Assembly (NCBI GenBank): GCA_945876155.1
Contig: CAMCMW010000044.1
Coordinates: forward strand, 1-8,697
Source of the DNA: an uncultured Ruminococcus sp.
Lineage (GTDB): Bacteria; Bacillota; Clostridia; Oscillospirales; Ruminococcaceae
DNA length: 8,697 bases
Direction of reading: 5' to 3'
Shown: positions 6,253-8,697 of the stretch, piece after piece
Position numbering within the stretch: position 1 is the first letter of the stretch
Layout of the letters: the number at the start of each line of letters is the position of its first letter
Notes under the pieces: model-generated
What the model saw: the letters and a program-made list of their open reading frames with translations, nothing else
What the model was told of the DNA's origin: nothing
Databases searched by the model: none
Translations under genes and position numbers: made by a program

Positions 6253-7098
6253 CTAAGCCTTTTCACCTTTTACCACCCGTATTATACCAGGTAAATCTTT
6301 TATAAAATCTGTATTGACAAGATTATTTTCAGTCATTATCTTCCGGACGTCCTCTTCCTGTCCCATGCCGATTTCGTAGGCAAGTACACCCCCGGAATTA
6401 AGCTGTCTGCTCCATATCCGGGTTATTTCCCGGTAAAATTTCAGTCCGTCCTCACCGCCGAAAAGCGCCTCCTGCGGTTCAAAGGAAACCTCTTTCTGCA
6501 ATGACTTCATGTCCTGTGCCGTAAGGTATGGCGGATTGCAGACGATAATGTCAAAGCCGCCCAGCTTTTCAACAGTGCTTTCGCTTAAAACGTCCGATTC
6601 TATGACGGTAATGTCAGCACTGTTAAGCTTTATGTTTTTGTTGAGATAGCCTATTGCCCTCTCTGATTTTTCCAGTGCATAAACTTCAGCGTTTTTCACA
6701 TTCGCCTTTACTGCACAGGCAATACACCCGCTGCCGCTGCAAAGGTCAATTATTCTGGGAGCGTCAAACTTTCCGGCTGCGCTTATGACCGTTTCCACAA
6801 GAGTTTCGGTGTCCTGTCTGGGTATAAGCACACCCTTGCCCACATAAAAGGGCAGTCCGAAAAACTCCCACTCTCCCAGAAGGTATTGCAGAGGTTCTCC
6901 GGTAATACGCCGGTATGCAATGCTGTCGGCGAAGTTTACCTGTTGCGCAGTCGCAGGAATTTTTTCCAGAAGAAGTGTGTTTAGCTTTTTCTTAAAAATA
7001 TGCTCCACTACGCACATCGCCTCAAACTGCGGACTTTCCACAGAATTCTGCTCAAATATACTTTTTATGTGGAAATAAAGCTGAGGGGCTGTCACCAT
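6253..7098 (-). CDS. prmC: Peptide chain release factor glutamine N5-methyltransferase
   Basis: A 281-residue SAM-dependent enzyme (HemK) that methylates the GGQ glutamine of release factors RF1 and RF2. The N-terminal helical domain spans about 1-85 and includes [19 protein letters not shown]. The catalytic domain follows, with LIPRQDTE (91-98), SAM motif [10 protein letters not shown] (116-125) and the substrate-binding NPPY (188-191). It ends with the family-typical DLPGIIRVV. Length matches the family (about 277-290). The ATG at 7098 has GAGGAGG 4 bases upstream; GTG as codon 2 would also fit. prmC usually neighbours prfA. Here DUF1385 lies upstream, as in many clostridia, but recA rather than prfA is adjacent on the other side. 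Confidence 0.97.
   Translation of the reverse strand: MVTAPQLYFHIKSIFEQNSVESPQFEAMCVVEHIFKKKLNTLLLEKIPATAQQVNFADSIAYRRITGEPLQYLLGEWEFFGLPFYVGKGVLIPRQDTETLVETVISAAGKFDAPRIIDLCSGSGCIACAVKANVKNAEVYALEKSERAIGYLNKNIKLNSADITVIESDVLSESTVEKLGGFDIIVCNPPYLTAQDMKSLQKEVSFEPQEALFGGEDGLKFYREITRIWSRQLNSGGVLAYEIGMGQEEDVRKIMTENNLVNTDFIKDLPGIIRVVKGEKA
6281..6289 (-). promoter_or_regulatory. Possible internal promoter for recA within prmC
   Basis: Minus-strand TGGTATAAT (6289-6281) is an extended -10 element with a perfect TATAAT. The hexamer 17 bases upstream (GATTTT) is a poor -35 box. Transcription would start near 6274, about 54 bases before the recA ATG. The same bases encode the conserved PrmC end PGII, so the match may be partly coincidental. 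Confidence 0.4.
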
Positions 7099-7132
7099 CT
7101 GTCCTCCTCAAGGTTTTCAGGAATACACGGCT

Positions 7133-7987
7133 TTATTGCCTCAATTCGTCCGGTTCTTTTGTAGTAAGGCGCTGTATGTAAAGTCCCGGCGCTGAAATTA
7201 TCCTTGTGAAAAGATTGTCATAGCGTCCGGCGATTCTTATAAGCTCATAGGAAATTCCCACCATTACCGGCAGAAGAATTATACTTGAAACCATTCTCTG
7301 CCATACCACAGTAAAGGGTACAACGCACATAACCAGTATACTTATAATAAGTGTAATAAACAGAAAACTTGTTCCGCATCTGGGGTGGAAACGTCTTTGC
7401 TTTTTGACATTTTCAACAGTCAGTTCAAGACCCGCTTCAAGGCAGGCTATTGTCTTATGCTCTGCACCGTGGTACTCGTAGGTACGCCTTAAATCCTTCA
7501 TTAAAGCGGTACAGCCCAGGTATGCAATAAAAATCACTATTTTTATAATACCCTCAGAGAAAGAACGGATAAATCTGTTGCCTGTCAGGATATCCGAAAA
7601 GTTAACAAGCCATTTCGGGAGGAAAACAAAAAGTCCAACAGCAAGCGCCATACCCAGTATCATTGCAATGGTCATGATAACATTCATAGCCTTGTCGCTT
7701 AACTTCTCGTCCTCTTCCAGCTCCTCATCGTCCATCTGCTTTTCAGCGGACTTCATAAGACAACGGTAGCCCTCTTTCATGGAGCTGATAAAATTGAAAA
7801 TACCTCTTATAAGGGGAGCTTTTCTGTACCACGCCGTAACCGGCTTTTTGTCCCAGACTTCAAGGTCTATTGTTCCGTTGGGCAGACGGCAAGCCATTGC
7901 GCCCTTGTGTACGCCGTTCATCATAACGCCTTCAATAAGCGCCTGTCCGCCGATTTTTGATTTATATGATGCTTTCTGTTCACTCAT
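7133..7987 (-). CDS. yqhQ: DUF1385 (YqhQ-like) membrane protein
   Basis: A 284-residue integral membrane protein of the DUF1385 family, whose role is not established. It begins SKIGGQALIEGVMMNG, the family signature, and carries YEYHGAEHKTI (170-180) and RRFHPRCGTSFLF (198-210). These conserved His, Glu and Cys residues could bind metal, which is inference. Four hydrophobic segments lie at about 101-126, 145-163, 207-228 and 232-250, with an acidic stretch MDDEELEEDE (85-94) before the first. The ATG at 7987 has AAAGG 9 bases upstream and fits the family start; an open frame continues to 8140 but overlaps the kinase gene and adds a basic, unconserved leader. The gaps to the kinase (25 bases) and prmC (34 bases) indicate an operon. 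Co-occurrence with prmC is common in clostridia. Confidence 0.93.
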   Translation of the reverse strand: MSEQKASYKSKIGGQALIEGVMMNGVHKGAMACRLPNGTIDLEVWDKKPVTAWYRKAPLIRGIFNFISSMKEGYRCLMKSAEKQMDDEELEEDEKLSDKAMNVIMTIAMILGMALAVGLFVFLPKWLVNFSDILTGNRFIRSFSEGIIKIVIFIAYLGCTALMKDLRRTYEYHGAEHKTIACLEAGLELTVENVKKQRRFHPRCGTSFLFITLIISILVMCVVPFTVVWQRMVSSIILLPVMVGISYELIRIAGRYDNLFTRIISAPGLYIQRLTTKEPDELRQ

Positions 7988-8012
7988 AGTCAAGTGCCTT
8001 TCTGTCCGTAAA

Positions 8013-8697
8013 TCAGGACTGTTTTTTGTCGTCAGCCTTGTGCGTCGGAATGGTAATTGTAACCTTTGTACCCTTACCCTCTTCACTTTCAACTTCAAGA
8101 GTACCGCCGTGCATGGAAATAATCTCGTCCGCAACCGCAAGACCGATACCGGAGCCTTTTTTCGTATGATTTGCCTTGTAAAACTTGGTTTTTATCTTAG
8201 GCAAGTCGGTTTTTTTAATACCGCACCCGTTGTCCTCAACAGTTACCCTGATATCCCCGTTTTCCGTTTCAGCGGCAATAATTCTTACCACGCCGCCTGT
8301 ATCTGAATATTTTATCGCATTATCTATGATGTTGATGAAAACCTGTCTTATCCTGTTTTTGTCACCATAAACAAAGGGCAGCATTTCCGGTTCTTCATAG
8401 ATAATGGTAACATTTTCACTTCTTGCTTTTTCAGCATATATCAGCACAGCGTCACCCAGCTCCGCAAGAATATCCATAGTGTCCTGCTGGAGGGAGAAGT
8501 GACCGCTCTGCATTCTTGAAAAGTCAAGCAGTTCCTCAACCATTCTCGAAAGCCTTTCGGTTTCGTTGGTGATTACCCTTATACCCTTTCCGGTTATAAC
8601 AGGGTCACGCTCTGCCCATATCGTTTCCGCCCAGCCTTTTATGGCAGTAAGGGGGGTACGCAGTTCGTGGGAGACTGAGGAAATAAACTCGTTTTTC
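8013..8697 (-). CDS. Sensor histidine kinase, C-terminal part (cut by window edge)
   Basis: The frame is open from the right window edge, giving 227 codons that contain the whole kinase core. The HisKA H-box SSVSHELRTPLTAIKG comes first (phospho-accepting His is residue 10 of the visible part). The HATPase domain follows with the N-box QVFINIIDNAIKYS, G1 VEDNGCGI (153-160), a segment KFYKAN and G2 GSGIGLAVADEI (181-192). The end is THKADDKKQS. Sensor and membrane regions, and a partner response regulator, lie beyond the edge. The architecture is that of PhoR/WalK-type class I kinases, but the signal cannot be assigned. It is the first visible gene of the operon leading to DUF1385, prmC and recA. 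A shorter reading from the internal ATG at 8543 would lose the H-box and is not the true gene. Confidence 0.95.
   Translation of the reverse strand, partial: KNEFISSVSHELRTPLTAIKGWAETIWAERDPVITGKGIRVITNETERLSRMVEELLDFSRMQSGHFSLQQDTMDILAELGDAVLIYAEKARSENVTIIYEEPEMLPFVYGDKNRIRQVFINIIDNAIKYSDTGGVVRIIAAETENGDIRVTVEDNGCGIKKTDLPKIKTKFYKANHTKKGSGIGLAVADEIISMHGGTLEVESEEGKGTKVTITIPTHKADDKKQS

Noticed and set aside
6221..6260. AGTACTGTATGGGTAC upstream of recA as a LexA/SOS box
   Set aside because: It only loosely recalls the E. coli CTGT-N8-ACAG site, lacks the second half, and does not match the Firmicute GAAC-N4-GTTC form.
7988..8140. N-terminal extension of the DUF1385 gene to an ATG at 8140
   Set aside because: It overlaps the 3' end of the kinase gene out of frame and encodes a basic, low-complexity leader. 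The family start and a ribosome binding site fit the ATG at 7987.
8185..8370. Plus-strand open frames here and elsewhere (for example 2512-2916, 2932-3387, 7779-8306)
   Set aside because: All lie opposite well-supported minus-strand genes, show no family motifs and have no credible ribosome binding sites.
1..8697. CRISPR arrays, tRNA or rRNA genes, integrases or phage genes
   Set aside because: I saw no regularly spaced direct repeats, no tRNA-like cloverleaf ending in CCA, no rRNA signature and no recombinase or phage motifs.

Overview
The window looks like a chromosomal segment of a low-to-moderate GC Firmicute, most likely a Ruminococcus or close relative in the Oscillospiraceae/Ruminococcaceae. 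The reasons are a secreted leucine-rich-repeat protein ending in a type I dockerin (a cellulosome docking module), Gram-positive AGGAGG-type ribosome binding sites, a YtrA-type GntR/ABC pair, and RecA, RecX and RimO sequences of clostridial character. Genus assignment is inference. Every gene I can support lies on the minus strand, so the genes are read from the right edge to the left edge.

Right to centre (8697 to 2438) is one tightly packed run of seven genes: a sensor histidine kinase (cut by the window edge), a DUF1385/YqhQ membrane protein, prmC (release factor methyltransferase), recA, recX, rimO (ribosomal protein S12 methylthiotransferase) and pgsA (phosphatidylglycerophosphate synthase). 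Gaps are 34 bases or less. recA/recX overlap by 4 bases and rimO/pgsA by 17, and a single strong terminator follows pgsA. The run mixes translation quality (prmC, rimO), recombination (recA, recX), phospholipid synthesis (pgsA) and envelope or signalling genes. An extended -10 promoter candidate in the 3' end of prmC may give recA its own transcription. No SOS box is visible there.

Centre-left (2391 to 803) is a single-gene unit: an extended -10 promoter, a secreted BspA-type leucine-rich-repeat protein with signal peptide and C-terminal dockerin, and a 10-bp-stem terminator. Its ribosome binding site touches the first ATG, so a TTG three codons later is the better start.

The gene-free stretch 489-854 holds a 149-bp element with 25-bp near-perfect terminal inverted repeats (646-794). 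It has the form of a MITE or dispersed intergenic repeat and lies between two terminator-like hairpins. Next to it is a consensus sigma-A promoter (TTGACA, 17 bases, TATTAT) with an inverted-repeat operator just downstream.

Left edge (576 to 1): that promoter drives a YtrA-type GntR repressor followed after 3 bases by an ABC transporter ATPase, which is cut at the window edge after its Walker A motif. This is the usual layout of an autoregulated, stress- or antimicrobial-responsive ABC exporter operon.

Most of the window is ordinary core genome. The parts most worth a second look are the inverted-repeat element, the leucine-rich-repeat/dockerin protein, the recA operon context with its altered L1-loop region, and the GntR operator.
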